Origin: Streptomyces phaeoluteigriseus
GTDB taxonomy: Bacteria; Actinomycetota; Actinomycetes; Streptomycetales; Streptomycetaceae
Length of the DNA stretch: 64,000 nucleotides
Assembly: GCF_001896135.2 (NCBI RefSeq)
Contig: NZ_MPOH02000009.1
Coordinates: forward strand, 46,867 to 110,866
Direction: 5' to 3'
Shown piece after piece: positions 48,490 to 59,368 of the stretch (positions within the stretch are counted from its first letter, which is position 1; every line of letters begins with the position of its first letter). The notes under the pieces were generated by a model, which saw nothing but the letters and a program-made list of their open reading frames with translations, was not told where the DNA came from and did no database searches. Position numbers and translations under genes: made by a program.

Positions 48490-49365
48490 CTACTTGACGG
48501 CGCCGGCGGTCAGTCCGGTGACGAGGTAGCGCTGGAGGAGCAGGAAGCCGGCGACGACCGGAAGGCTCACGACCAGGGACGCGGCCATGATCTGGTTCCA
48601 GTACACGTCGTTCTGGGTCGAGTAGCCCTGGAGGCCGACGGCGAGGGTGCGGGTGGTGTCGTTGGTCATCACGGAGGCGAAGAGGACCTCGCCCCATGCG
48701 GTCATGAACGCGTAGACGGCGACGGCGACGATGCCCGGGACCGCGGCGGGCACGATGACCCGGAAGAGGGCGCCGAGCGGCCCGCAGCCGTCCACCTTGG
48801 CTGCCTCGTCGAGGTCTCTGGGGACCGAGTCGAAGTACCCGATCAGCATCCAGATGGAGAAGGGCAGCGAGAAGGTGAGATAGGTGAGGATCAGGCCGGC
48901 GCGGGAGCCGAAGAGGGCGATTCCGGTGACGTTGCCGATGTTGACGTAGATGAGGAACAGCGGCAGCAGGAAGAGGATGCCGGGGAACATCTGCGTCGAG
49001 AGCACCGTGACCGTGAAGACACGCTTGCCGCGGAAGGTGTAGCGGCTGACCGCGTAGGCCGCGAACACGGCGATGGTGACGGAGCAGACGGTCGCCGCCC
49101 CCGCCACGATCAGCGAGTTCATGAAGTAGTCGGCCAGCGGGACCGTTTCCCAGATGTCGAAGTACGGGCGGACGGTGAGGCCCGTGGGGATCCACTGGAA
49201 CTTGCCGGACACGTCCTCCAGCGGCTTGAGCGAGCTGGAGATCATCACGTACACCGGCAGCAGGACGAAGCCGGCGAGGAGCGTCAGGAAGATCCGCCGG
49301 CTCCACAGGAAGGACTGCGGGGCGGCCATCGGGGAGCGGGCCTGACGCCGGGACTGGCTAGGCAT
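48490..49365 (-). CDS. ABC sugar transporter permease (MalG-like)
   Basis: A 291-residue permease with six membrane helices and the EAA loop [20 protein letters not shown] that contacts the ATPase. First helix: [23 protein letters not shown] 49365 overlaps the stop of the MalF-type gene by 8 bp. It imports a sugar together with the adjacent permease and binding protein. No ATPase gene is in the operon, so a shared MsiK-type ATPase encoded elsewhere is expected, as is normal in Streptomyces. Confidence 0.92.
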   Translation of the reverse strand: MPSQSRRQARSPMAAPQSFLWSRRIFLTLLAGFVLLPVYVMISSSLKPLEDVSGKFQWIPTGLTVRPYFDIWETVPLADYFMNSLIVAGAATVCSVTIAVFAAYAVSRYTFRGKRVFTVTVLSTQMFPGILFLLPLFLIYVNIGNVTGIALFGSRAGLILTYLTFSLPFSIWMLIGYFDSVPRDLDEAAKVDGCGPLGALFRVIVPAAVPGIVAVAVYAFMTAWGEVLFASVMTNDTTRTLAVGLQGYSTQNDVYWNQIMAASLVVSLPVVAGFLLLQRYLVTGLTAGAVK

Positions 49366-50350
49366 CGGAGGCCTTCCTTCCTCGGGAGGTGAGCAGGAGG
49401 TAGACGCCGGTCACCACGAGCAGGAACAGCAGCAGCAGGACCGACATGGCGGAGCCGGTGCCGAAGTTCCAGGTCTGGAACGAGGACTGGTAGATGTGCA
49501 GGGAGATGAGGTCCGCGGCCTCGGGCGCCGCCTCGCCGAAGAGGACGAAGGGGGTGTTGAAGTCGTTGAACGTCCACAGGAACAGCACCAGGACGAGGAC
49601 CTGGTTGACCGGGCGCAGCGACGGCAGCGTGATGCGGCGGACCTGTTGCCAGACGCCGGCGCCGTCGAGGGCGGCGGCCTCGTAGATCTCCCGGGGGATG
49701 TTCTGCAGTCCGGCCATGATGATGAGGAAGGCGAAGGGCCAGCCCTTCCACACCGAGACGACGAGCAGGGCGACGAAGCTGTTGTCGCCGATCAGCCAGA
49801 ACGGCGGGCTGTCGGTGAGGCCGAGCTGGTCGTGCACGACGTGGTTGATCAGTCCGTTGTCGCGCTGGAACATGAACGCCCAGGTGATGACGGCGGCGTA
49901 GACGGGCAGCGCGTAGGGGACGAGGAAGAGCGTGCGCAGGAAGCCGCGGCCGCGGAAGCTCTCCTGCATGAAGATGGCGGCGGCCGCTCCGAGCAGCCAG
50001 CACAGGCCGACCGACAGGACGGTGAACAGGCAGGTGGTGATGAAGGAGTTGAGCAGCGCTTCGCCCACGGGGGCGTCGAAGTCGACCGCGAGGGAGTAGT
50101 TGTCGAGGCCGGCCCAGGGCGCGGTGGTCCAGTCGCGGATGTAGAACTGGGTCAGCTCCTTGAAGCTGACGGCGATGCCGATCACCATCGGCACCAGGTG
50201 GACCAGGAGTTCGAGCAGGAGTGCGGGCAGGAGCAGGAGGTACGGCAGGCTGATGCGGCGCAGCCGCCCGGAGCGGCGCGTGCGCGGCGCTCCGGGGGAA
50301 CTCTTGCGTGCCTTCCGCTCGCCTGTGTCAGGGGCAGCGGTGAGAGTCAT
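49358..50350 (-). CDS. ABC sugar transporter permease (MalF-like)
   Basis: A 330-residue permease with six membrane helices (PYLLLLPALLLELLVHLVPM as the first) and the EAA loop IPREIYEAAALDGAGVWQQV. A basic Arg-rich N-terminus (KARKSSPGAPRTRRSGRLRR) faces the cytoplasm. It lies 16 bp after the binding-protein gene and overlaps the MalG-type gene. Confidence 0.92.
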   Translation of the reverse strand: MTLTAAPDTGERKARKSSPGAPRTRRSGRLRRISLPYLLLLPALLLELLVHLVPMVIGIAVSFKELTQFYIRDWTTAPWAGLDNYSLAVDFDAPVGEALLNSFITTCLFTVLSVGLCWLLGAAAAIFMQESFRGRGFLRTLFLVPYALPVYAAVITWAFMFQRDNGLINHVVHDQLGLTDSPPFWLIGDNSFVALLVVSVWKGWPFAFLIIMAGLQNIPREIYEAAALDGAGVWQQVRRITLPSLRPVNQVLVLVLFLWTFNDFNTPFVLFGEAAPEAADLISLHIYQSSFQTWNFGTGSAMSVLLLLFLLVVTGVYLLLTSRGRKASDA

Positions 50351-50366
50351 CGTGGTAGTCCGCCAC

Positions 50367-51683
50367 TCAGTTCTTGGGCATCTGCTGCTGGGCCTTTTCG
50401 AGCTTGGCCCGCACCGACTCGGTGGTCACCGGCCGCCCCGCGGCGGCTTCGGCGAAGAGTTCCTTGACCGCGGTGCCGACGACGGTCTCGAACTGGGACT
50501 CCTCGGGAACCTGCGGGAGCGCGGTGGCGCTGCTCGCCAGGGTCTCGCGCAGCACGGCGAGCGCGGGCGTGTTGAAGGCCGGGTCCTCCTGCGCGGCCTT
50601 GACCGGCGGGATGGAGCCGTAGGCCTTGTTGAGGATGACCTGTTCCTCCTCGCTGGTCATGAAGTTGACGAACTTCTTGGCGCCGTCGATGTTCTTGGTG
50701 TTCTTGAAGACGGCCATGTTGATGCCGGCGACCATGGAGTTGGTGGCCTTGCCCGGGCCGGGCTCGCCGGACTGCACGGGGGCGGGCGCCACTCCCCACT
50801 CGTCGTCGTTCATGCCCTGGGCCTTGAAGGTGGCCGACGCGGTCTGCCACAGCACCATGCCCGTCTTGTCCTTCGCGAAGTCGCTCAGGGACTGGTTCTG
50901 GGCGTACTCGGCGTTCCCCGGGGCGACGATCTTCTGTTCGGCCATCAGGTCGACGTACTGCTTGACCGCGGCGACCGCGCCGTCGGAGGTGAAGTCCGGC
51001 TTGCCGTCGGGGGTGAAGAAGTCGGCGCCGTGCTGCTTGCCGAGGACGAACACCTGGTGGATGTTGTTGGAGAGGTTGGAGCCCTCGGCGCCCAGGCCGT
51101 TGTGACCCTTCGCGGTGAGCTTCTTGCCGGCGGCGGCCAGCTCGTCCCAGGTGGCCGGCGGCTCGGCTATCCCGGCTTCGGCGAACAGCTTCTTGTTGTA
51201 GTAGAGCGCGTAGGCCATGGAGTACAGCGGCACGGCGGCCGGGTCCTGACCCTGGACGCCGGTGGAGCCGAGCGCGGACTCCACGAACCGGTCCCGGCCG
51301 CCGATCGTCTTGAGTTTCTCGGCGTCCCAGGGCAGCAGGGCGCCGGTGGCCTGCAGGGAGGCGGACCAGGTGTTGCCGATGTTGAGGACGTCGGGGCCCT
51401 GGCCGGAGGTGGTGGCGGTGAGAATCCGGTTCAGCAGGTCGGACCAGGGCACGACCTCCAGCTTCACCTTGATGCCGGTCTCCTTCTCGAACTTGTCGAG
51501 TTCCGGCTGGAGGACCTTCTTGTCGAACTCCAGGTTGGCGCCCTGGTTCGAAGCCCAGTAGGTGAGCGTCTTGGGCTGTTCGTTGGAGCCCTCCGAGCCG
51601 GAGGAACCCCCGCCGCAGGCAGCCGCGGTGAGGACGAGGGAGAGGGTGACGGCGCCGACGGCGGCGGCTCTGATTCTGCGCAT
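50367..51683 (-). CDS. ABC sugar-binding lipoprotein
   Basis: A 438-residue extracellular binding protein. The signal peptide ends in the lipobox LTAAAC (Cys23), giving a lipid-anchored protein; then TLTYWASNQGANLEFDKKVL and TGIKVKLEVVPWSDLLNRIL are typical of the MalE/cluster-1 fold. First gene of the operon with two permeases and a GH1 beta-glucosidase, so a beta-gluco-oligosaccharide such as cellobiose, laminaribiose or gentiobiose is the likely ligand. The promoter (TTGACG/TTAACT) is overlapped by a palindrome likely bound by the ROK protein. Confidence 0.92.
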   Translation of the reverse strand: MRRIRAAAVGAVTLSLVLTAAACGGGSSGSEGSNEQPKTLTYWASNQGANLEFDKKVLQPELDKFEKETGIKVKLEVVPWSDLLNRILTATTSGQGPDVLNIGNTWSASLQATGALLPWDAEKLKTIGGRDRFVESALGSTGVQGQDPAAVPLYSMAYALYYNKKLFAEAGIAEPPATWDELAAAGKKLTAKGHNGLGAEGSNLSNNIHQVFVLGKQHGADFFTPDGKPDFTSDGAVAAVKQYVDLMAEQKIVAPGNAEYAQNQSLSDFAKDKTGMVLWQTASATFKAQGMNDDEWGVAPAPVQSGEPGPGKATNSMVAGINMAVFKNTKNIDGAKKFVNFMTSEEEQVILNKAYGSIPPVKAAQEDPAFNTPALAVLRETLASSATALPQVPEESQFETVVGTAVKELFAEAAAGRPVTTESVRAKLEKAQQQMPKN

Positions 51684-51782
51684 GTCTTCAGGGGCCCTTC
51701 CGGGAAGGTTGACGGACTTCGTCTGCGGGGAGGGTGCGACACGAGTGACGTCCCGCGTTCGAGCCCGGAAGCACCCCGCCGC

Positions 51783-51826
51783 TTAATTCACGGTGTGAGT
51801 TAAACCTCAAGTGAAGGTCGCGTCAA
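51783..51826 (-). promoter_or_regulatory. promoter and ROK operator of the sugar-uptake operon
   Basis: On the minus strand, -35 TTGACG (51826-51821), a 17-bp spacer and -10 TTAACT (51803-51798). The palindrome TTAATTCAC-GGT-GTGAGTTAA (51783-51803, one mismatch) covers the -10 completely. Binding there would block transcription of the transporter operon. The ROK gene starts 76 bp away on the other strand, so it may also control itself. Confidence 0.65.
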
Positions 51827-51878
51827 GGCCCCGGTCCCATGTAAGTTGCGTCCAGGACACTGAGGACGAGGGGGCAGG

Positions 51879-53200
51879 GTGAAGATGCGCAGCGGCCGTA
51901 CGGTGCGTGACCTGCGGCGCGAAAATCGCACTGCGGTGTTGGAACGGCTGTATTTCGACGGCCCCCTCAGCCGCTTCTCGCTCGGCCCGGTCACCGGGCT
52001 CAGCTCGGGCTCGGTGAGCAACGTGGTCTCCGAGCTGGTCGCCGAGGGCCTGGTCGAGGAGGCCGGCAGCGTGGACTCGGCCGGCGGCCGCCCCCGCACG
52101 CTGCTGCGCGTCAGCGCGCACAGCGGCTACATGATCGGCGTGGACGTCGGCGAGACGCGGGTGCGGATCGAGCTGTTCGACACGGCTCTGACCGAACTCG
52201 CGCGGGTGGAACGTCCGTTGGCGACCGAGAGTCCCCGGCGGGTGGACCGCTACGACGTCGGTGTCGTGGTCGGTCACCTCCGCAAAGGCATCCCCGAGGT
52301 TTTGGACCTGGCCGGCATCCCGGCGGAGCGGCTGCTGGGCGTCGGCATCGGAGTGCCGGGCATCGTGGCCCGGAGTGCGCAGGACGGCGCGTCGTGCACG
52401 GCCAGACCATCGGCTGGGACACCGTCCCGCTGGAGCGCCTGCTGCGCGAGTCCCGGCTGCTGCCCGAGGCCGTGCCGTACTACATCGACAACGGCGCCAA
52501 GACCCTCGGCCAGGCGGAGATGTGGTTCGGGGCCGGGCGCGGGGCGCAGAGCGCGGTGGTGGTCCTCTTCGGCTCCGGTGTCGGCGCCTGCGTCGTCACC
52601 GACGACATGCGGTCCGGCCAGGCCCTGGAGTGGGGACATCTGACCGTACGGGTGCGGGGCCGCAACTGCCGCTGCGGTGCGACGGGCTGCCTGGAGGCGT
52701 ACGCCGGCGCGGAAGCGCTCCTGGAACGGTGGGCGGAGGCGGGCGGGCGGCCACCGGCCGACGCGGACGAGGAGACCGCCCTGACCGCGATGCTCGCCGC
52801 CGCCTACCCCGTCCCCGACGCCGAGGGAGCCACCGCGCCGGCCGACGCGACCGCGCTGGCCGTGCTGGAGGAGACCGCCGAGTACCTGGGCGCCGGCTTC
52901 TCCGACCTGATCAACCTGTTCCAGCCCGAACGCATCCTCGTCGGCGGCTGGGCCGGACTCCAGCTCGGCCGGCGCTTCCTCGACACGGTGCGGACGTACA
53001 CCGCTTCGTACTCGCTGAAGTACCCGGGCGGGCGCGTCGACATCGATCTGGGCACCCTGGGGCCGGACGCCGTCACGGTCGGAGCGGCGATCCTGCCGCT
53101 CGCCGCGTTCTTCGCCCGCGGGGGCCGCCGCGCCGAGGCGGCCCCGGAGCAGCAGAGCCCCGCGTGGCAGACCAGCCTGCGGGAGCGGGCGGCGCAGTGA
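51879..53200 (+). CDS. ROK family transcriptional regulator, with a frameshift
   Basis: About 440 residues. GTG 51879 (VKMRSGRTVRDLRRENRTAV); the winged helix includes SRFSLGPVTGLSSGSVSNVV and EEAGSVDSAGGRPRTLLRVS. The ROK domain has VGIGVPGIV, VVVLFGSGVGA and the zinc motif CRCGATGCLEAYAG. Near 52390 (GGCGCGTCGTG) one lost G breaks the frame; restored it reads DGGVVVHGQTIGWDTVPLER. ROK repressors sense sugars through the kinase-like domain. It is divergent from the sugar ABC operon whose promoter holds a palindrome, and convergent with the GH3 gene (stops 6 bp apart). Confidence 0.88.
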
Positions 53201-53206
53201 GGGGTC

Positions 53207-55683
53207 TCAGCCGTGGAGGGCCGGGGGCTCGACCGTGACCTCGCCCTGCCACCGCAGGTCTCCCGCCGACCTGCCCGCCATGAACCGGTAGGGCCCGGGC
53301 TCCACTGCCCAGGCATGCTCGTCCTGCGACCAGTGACGCAGGGCGCGGGGCGCCACCTCCACCTCGGCGGTCACCGTCCGGCCCGGCTCCGCGCGGACCG
53401 CCGCGTATCCGGCGAACCAGCGTACGGGCCGCTCCACGGCCGACTCCGGTCGCGCGGCGTAGATCTGGACGACCTCCCGTCCGGCACGGGTCCCCGTGTT
53501 GCGCAGGTGTACCCGCACGCTGAACGCCTCGCCCGCCGTGACCTTCGCCGGCGCCTCGACGCCTCGTACTCCCAACTGGTGTAGCCGAGTCCGTGGCCGA
53601 ACCAGAAGGCGGGCGCGCGGCCGGCCCGCAGCCAGGCCCGGTGGCCGATGTGCAGGCCCTCGGCGTAGTGGAGACGGCCCTCTGCGGGTCGCGTGCGCGT
53701 CACCGGCATGTCCGTGAGAGACGCACCCCAGGTCGTCGGGAGGCGCCCGCCCGGTTCTTCGAGGCCGAACAGTACGTCGGTGAGCCCCGCGCCCGCCTCC
53801 TGCCCGGGGAACCACGCGAGCAGCAGCGCGCCCACGTCCTGGCTCCACGGCATCTCGACCGGACCGCCACTGTTGACGACGACGACCGTGCGCGGGTTGA
53901 CCGCGGCCACGGCCCGCACGAGGTCGTCCTGGCGCCCGCCGAGGGAGAGGTTCCTGCGGTCGTACCCCTCGGTCTCGTCGTGCTCGTCGGTGCCGACGAC
54001 CACGATCGCGGCGTCGGCCTCCCTGGCCGCCTCCACCGCGGCGGCCGTAGTGCGCTCGGCGTCTGGCTGCGGGGACGCGGCGGTGACCACGGTGGCACGA
54101 CCGCTGCCGGGGAGCAGTTCGCGCCGCGCCGTCACGAGCACGGGCCGCTTCGAGGTCAGCTCCGTCGAAGCCTGCTGAACGGGCGGGTTGACGTGGACGA
54201 CCGCCGGGTCGTCCGTCTCGCGGGGGAACACGCCGTCCAGGACGGTGTGTCCGTCGACGGTGAGCGTCATCCGGCCGAAGCCGCCGACGCCGAACGTCCA
54301 CGTTCCCTGCTGCCGCGGTCGCAGCAGCGCGCTGATCTCCACCGTGTGGGCGCCCGGCGGCAGGTCCGGCTCCAGTTGCCGGCCCGAGAGGCGGTGCTCG
54401 GCGTGCAGTTCCCGCCCCGACTCGTCCAGGACGCGCAGCAGCACCCCGGGGGCGCCCGAGCGCGGGTCGCTGCACCCGTCGGTGCCGAGCGGTGCCGCGG
54501 CGCCGCCCGGGAGCGGGCAGGGGACATGCACCACCCGGGCCCGGCCGCGCAGACGGGACCGGATGCCGGCCAGCGGGGTCACCACGTCGGAGGGAAAGAC
54601 GCCGGCGCTGCCGCCGCCCTGGGTGCGGGGTGACGCGGCATGCGCGCCGACGACCGCGACGCTGGACAGCTCCGCCGGATCGAGCGGAAGCACCCCCCGG
54701 TTGGCCAGCAGGACGGAACCGGCCGCGACCGCCCTGCGCAGCAGCGCCCTGGTCCGCTGCGAGCGCTGCACCGGCGCGCGGTGCCGAAGGTACGGGGTGA
54801 AGGCGCCCACCCGGCCGGCGAGCCGCAGCAGCCGTCTGACTTTGTCGTCCACGGCGTCCTGCGCGACCCGTCCGTCCTTCACGGCCTGGACCAGCTCCGC
54901 GCCCCAAGGGCTCTGCGGGCCGGGCATCGCCAGGTCGAGGGCCGCGCGGGCCGGCTCCTCGGTCGACCGCAGGGCACCCCAGTCGGACACGACGACTCCG
55001 TCGAACCCCCACTCCCCCTTGAGGGGGTCGTCCAGGAGAGGGTGAGCCGTCATCGTCGCGCCGTTGACGGAGTTGTAGCCCGCCATGACGAGCCACACGC
55101 CCGCCTCGACGGCCGCCTCGAAAGGCGCCAGGTACACCTCGCGCAGGGCCCGCTCGGACACGCGCACGTCGACGGTCAGCCGGTCGGTCTCGGAGTCGTT
55201 GGCGACGTAGTGCTTGGCCGTGGCGGCCACGCCATGGGCCTGGATGCCGCGGATCAACGCGGCGCCGGTACGGCCCGTCAGCTCGGGGTCCTCCGAGAAG
55301 CACTCGAAGTGCCGGCCCCCGAGCGGGGTCCAGTGGAGGTTGAGCGTCGGGGCCAGCACCACGTCCACGCCCTTGCGGACGGCCTCCGCGGCCAGCAGCC
55401 CTCCGAGCTCCTCCACCAGTTCCTCGTCCCACAGGGCTCCCAGCGCCGACGCGGAGGGCAGCAGCGCGGAGGGGCGTCGCTCGTCCCACGCCTCACCCCG
55501 CACGCCGGCCGGCCCGTCCGACAGCACCATCTCCCGCAGTCCGATGTCGGCCTCCCCCGCCGTGCGCCAGGTCGTCGCACCGGTGAGCAACCGCGCCTTC
55601 TGCTCAAGGGTCAGCCTGCCGATGTGCCGGTCGAGCGTGCTGTCGTCCACGTCCCGCCCCTCTCTCCCAGTTTGCTCGGTCAT
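53207..55683 (-). CDS. GH3 beta-glucosidase with PA14 insertion, with a frameshift
   Basis: About 825 residues. GH3 N domain: SDGPAGVRGEAWDERRPSAL, KHYVANDSETDR, and the nucleophile Asp in GFDGVVVSDWGALRST. A PA14-like insertion (LPPGAHTVEISALLRPRQQG) follows, then the second GH3 domain (VVVNSGGPVEMPWSQD) and a fibronectin-III-like end. Near 53557 (GAGGCGTCGAGG) one missing G breaks the frame; restored it reads EYEGVEAPAKVTAGEAFSVR. ATG 55683 is used; GTG 55650 is an alternative. No signal peptide, so cytosolic. Probably cuts beta-linked glucose or xylose from oligosaccharides brought in by the adjacent transporter. Confidence 0.88.
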
Positions 55684-55771
55684 GGCCCCTGCCGGTGGTC
55701 GCCGGACAGGGCAGAGGGCCCGGCCGCCCCCGCGTGAGCGGGAACGGCCGGGCCCCGGTGAATCCGGTCGG

Positions 55772-56848
55772 TCAGGGCAGCCGGTAGTCCGCGTTCAGGA
55801 CCGCGCCCCGCTCCGGGTGGTACAGGTCGTAGCCGCGCGCGTCGCACTGGAAGCCGCCCACGATGCAGTGGTCGACCAGCGCCTTGAGGGTGCGCTCCTC
55901 CCACGCGTTGAAGAAGTCGTAGTGGAAGGAGTAGCCGCGCCCGCTGGCCAGGCGGACCTGGCTCATGTCGCCGTTGGCCGGGAAGGCCATCTTGAACTCG
56001 ATCATCGGCACGGCGACCGGGTGGGAGGCCGGGCACATGTTGTCGTTGGTGCCGGGCTTGACGACCGGGTAGGCCATGTGGCTCTTGTGGTCGGGTGTGT
56101 CGAGGTACTTGCCGTCCCAGCAACTGGGGGCCTGCATACGGATGTTGAGCTGTACGTCGGGCCGGCTCGGACAGCTCGCCGGGATATCGACGTTGAAGAA
56201 GCTGTCACCGCATTCCCAGCCCTCGACGAAGCCCCGGTGTCGGCGGAACTCGTCGGCGCTCTGCGTCGGGTCGCCCACGACGAATCGCAGCCCCTTCGGG
56301 AAGGGTCGCACGCTGGTGTAGTCGGTGACACCGGCCTTGTAGTAGATGACCTGCGGTCCCACCGGGAGGATCTTCCTGTCCCCGTCGTACAGGGACGGCA
56401 TCCAGTACGCGGAGCCGTCGGCGGGTGCGAGACACCTGGTGTCGCCGCCGTATAGCGAGTTGGTGGTGCTGTGCGCGTCGGTCGAGGTGTTGCCCATGAA
56501 GGTGTGGTCGTGGGACCTGCCCGACTGCCCCGGGTACACGATCGGGTCGTCCGGCGCGGTGTGCGTGACGGAGCAGTTGGCCTGGAACTCCTTGTGGTAC
56601 CGCGGCGGCGGAGTGTGCGTGGACGGTGTGACGCCGACGACCTGAGGGACGGCCGGTATGTAGCCGTCCCCGTCGGGGTCGTCGGCGGACGCCCGGGTCG
56701 ACACGGCCGTCGTGTGCCCGGTGTGGCCGTCAGCCGGGGCGGAACCTCCCGGACCGGCCGCGGTGGCGACCGTGCCCAGACCGAGCAGCGAGGCGATCAG
56801 AGCGCTGCCGAGAAGGAGCGCGGAGAGCTGTTTCGAACACCATCTCAT
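55772..56848 (-). CDS. secreted DUF1996 protein
   Basis: About 358 residues. Signal peptide after MRWCSKQLSALLLGSALIAS, then a low-complexity linker and the DUF1996 domain: PDDPIVYPGQSGRSHDHTFM, RNxxSxWxPxxY-like SAYWMPSLYDGDRKILPVGP, and CWDGKYLDTPDHKSHMAYP, with conserved His/Asp residues. ATG 56848 is chosen because GGAGG lies 6 bases upstream; the frame extends to 56866 without one. The family is secreted, fungal and actinobacterial, of unknown enzymatic role, often beside glucan- or cell-wall-active enzymes as here. Confidence 0.85.
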   Translation of the reverse strand: MRWCSKQLSALLLGSALIASLLGLGTVATAAGPGGSAPADGHTGHTTAVSTRASADDPDGDGYIPAVPQVVGVTPSTHTPPPRYHKEFQANCSVTHTAPDDPIVYPGQSGRSHDHTFMGNTSTDAHSTTNSLYGGDTRCLAPADGSAYWMPSLYDGDRKILPVGPQVIYYKAGVTDYTSVRPFPKGLRFVVGDPTQSADEFRRHRGFVEGWECGDSFFNVDIPASCPSRPDVQLNIRMQAPSCWDGKYLDTPDHKSHMAYPVVKPGTNDNMCPASHPVAVPMIEFKMAFPANGDMSQVRLASGRGYSFHYDFFNAWEERTLKALVDHCIVGGFQCDARGYDLYHPERGAVLNADYRLP

Positions 56849-56936
56849 GGAGGGCCTCCAGCCCATAGGTGGGGGATGGTGACCCGGCAGGGGGCTGAGC
56901 GCTGCCCCCTGCCGGGGGCCTGGTGTGGTGCGTGCG

Positions 56937-59110
56937 TCAGCTGTAGACGCCGAACTCGTGCAGCGAGTAGCCCCAGCCCGTCCCCCTGGCCGTCAGGTGA
57001 AGACGGACGTGCCGTGCGGTCGCCGCGACGTCGATGGTGTCGATGTCGCCGTCGCCGGTCGTCGTGGAGTGGACCGTGCGCCAGGTGCTTCCGTCGTCGG
57101 ACACCTGGACCTCGTAGGACTTCGCGTAGGCCGGGTCCCACTGCAACTGGAGCTTGCGGAGCGCGGTGGGGGCGCCGAGGTCGACGCGGATCCACTGGGG
57201 GTCGCTCCAGTCGCTGGCCCAGCGGGTGTCGGCCCTGCCGTCGGTGGCCTTGGCGGGCTCGCAGGGGCACTCGCCGTACGACGCCTGGAAGGAGGAGGCG
57301 GTGGTCGGCCTGTTCAGCGCCACGTTGGTGCCGGTGACCGGCGGGGCGACTACCTTCACCGACTTGGTCTCGATGCCGGCGTTGCCGCGTCCGTCCTCGG
57401 CCTGGATGTACACCTTCCACACGCCGAGCTTCTCGGGCGCGGTGACGGCGAAGGCGCCGTTGCCGGTGGAGCGCCAGCGGGCCTCGATGAGCCGCTTGTC
57501 GCCGCTCGCGTAGTTGCCACTGAGGAAGATCTTGTACGTGATCGGGTCGCCGTCGGGGTCGCGTACGTCGGCGTTCACGCTGAACTCGCCGCCCGCGGGG
57601 GCCGAGGAGGCGGCGCCGACGGCCATGTTGGTGATGACCGGGGGCGTGTTGTCGCCGCTGGTCGACCCGGTGTAGGCCTTCTTGACGGCGTAGTACGACA
57701 GGCGCTTGAGGCCGTCGGGCACGAGGTTGAACCAGACGCCGCCGAAGTCGTGCTCGATGCCGTAGTGGAAGAGGGTGGCGCCGAGTGCGACGCCCCGGTG
57801 GCCGGTGACGCAGTTCCACGCCTGGGTGTAGCCTTCCGCCTTCTGCACGTCGGTGGGCTCGTCGGGGACGCCGTTGGCGTCGTCCGGCACCTCCCATTCA
57901 CCGGCCGGGCCGCCCTCGGTGATGATGTACGGCTTGGTGTAGCCGCCCGCCTCCCAGTCCTTCTGCACGTTGCAGATGTCGCCGTAGGAGTTCATCGAGT
58001 ACAGGTCGAGGTCGGGCGCGTTGCGCTTGTAGTAGGGCCAGGCGCCGGTCCAGGCGTCGGTGGAGGTGACCGGGTGGTCCGGGTCGATCGAGTGGATCTT
58101 CTTCGCGACGTCGTTGACGAAGGAGGTGTAGGCGTTGCGCTGGGCCTCCAGCTCAGTTCCGCCGTAGCAGTTCTGCAGACCGAGCACGGATTCGTTGCCG
58201 ACGTTCCACATCAGCGTGGCCGGGTGCGCCTTGTAGGTCTCCACCCACTTGGCGAACTCGGTCAGCATGTTGTTCTTGTACGTCGTGTCGGTCACGTAGT
58301 TCACGCAGCCGCCGCTGCCCGGACCGCCGCCCGGCTGGAGCCAGAAGCCGTTGATCACGCGGATGCCGTGTGCCGCCGCCGAGTCGAGCAGCGGCTTGGT
58401 GCCGCCGTCGGTGCCCCAGGTGCGGATCGTGTTGACGCCCATCGACTTCACGTCCGGCATGTACCGGGGTGCGTCGGCGATGGCCGGCCCCAGGTCAGTC
58501 CCTTCACGGTGTACGGCTGCCCGCCGACGGTGAGCTGCCAGTTTCCCTGCGAGCCCGCCACCCGGACCGCGCCTCCCGCGGGGGGCGGGGTGGTGTCGTC
58601 CGTGTTGCCGTAGACCTGGAACTCCCAGAGGGAGTAGCCGTAGCCCCCGGGCCGTTCCGTTCCCAGCATCCGCACATAGCGGCCGGTGCCCGACAGGGCG
58701 AGGTCGTCCGTGCCGCCGTCGCCGCCGGTCACGGTCCTCAGCGTCCGCCAGTCCGTGCCGTTGTCGGACGCCTGGATCTGGTAACTCCTGCCGTACGCGG
58801 CTTCCCACGTCAGGACGGCGCGGCTGAGAACGGCGCTGCGGCCCAGATCGACCTGGAGCCACTGCGGGTCGCTCCACCGGCTCGACCAGCGGGTGCCGGT
58901 GAGATTGCCGTCGACGGCCGCCGACGCGGCGTACGCGTCGCCCTCCTGCGACGAGGCGGTGGCCGGTTTGCCCTGCGACAGCAGGGTGTCGGCCGCCTGG
59001 GCGGTCGGGGCGGTGAGCGTGAGCGACGACGCCACCAGCGCGCCGAGGGCCAGCAGGGACAGGCCCGCGTGGCGACGGGTGGGGGTGGTGGAGGGGGGAG
59101 GGCTGGACAC
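56937..59110 (-). CDS. secreted clan GH-A glycosidase with two discoidin (F5/8C) domains, frameshifted
   Basis: About 725 residues. Signal peptide (LSLLALGALVASSLTLTAPT), then an N-terminal F5/8 type C/CBM32 domain (NLTGTRWSSRWSDPQWLQVD), a TIM barrel with acid/base Glu in MWNVGNESVLGL and nucleophile Glu in YIITEGGPAGEW, a beta-sandwich (PPVITNMAVGAASSAPAGGE) and a C-terminal second discoidin domain (TRWASDWSDPQWIRVDLGAP). Near 58493 (TGGGGCCGGCC) a lost C breaks the frame; restored it reads VKGLTWGPAIADAPRYMPDV. Substrate class is uncertain; beta-glucan is suggested by neighbours. Sits in a run of secreted carbohydrate-active genes. Confidence 0.82.
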
Positions 59111-59368
59111 ATCTGCTCCTGGCAGGTCGAGGTGCCGGGTGGGGAGCGCTCACCAGGGGGGTCCCCGGCCCCCGTACGGCGCGTGGCCGCGCTCGCGCGC
59201 CCGGTGCGGGCGGCGCGGGCGCGGGGCTTCGGGGTGGTGGTGCCGGGCGGTCAGGGTTCAGGCGCCCAGCCGTGGGGCCCTCCGTCCGGGGCGCGGGGTG
59301 TCACCCGGACCGGAGGGGAATCGGTGTCGGCCGCCGCCGGATCGTCCGGGCGGCCGGCGGACGGGGTG

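Noticed and set aside
50160..51803. 547-codon plus-strand frame opposite the ABC genes
   Set aside because: Antisense shadow of the lipoprotein gene, which has a lipobox and family features.
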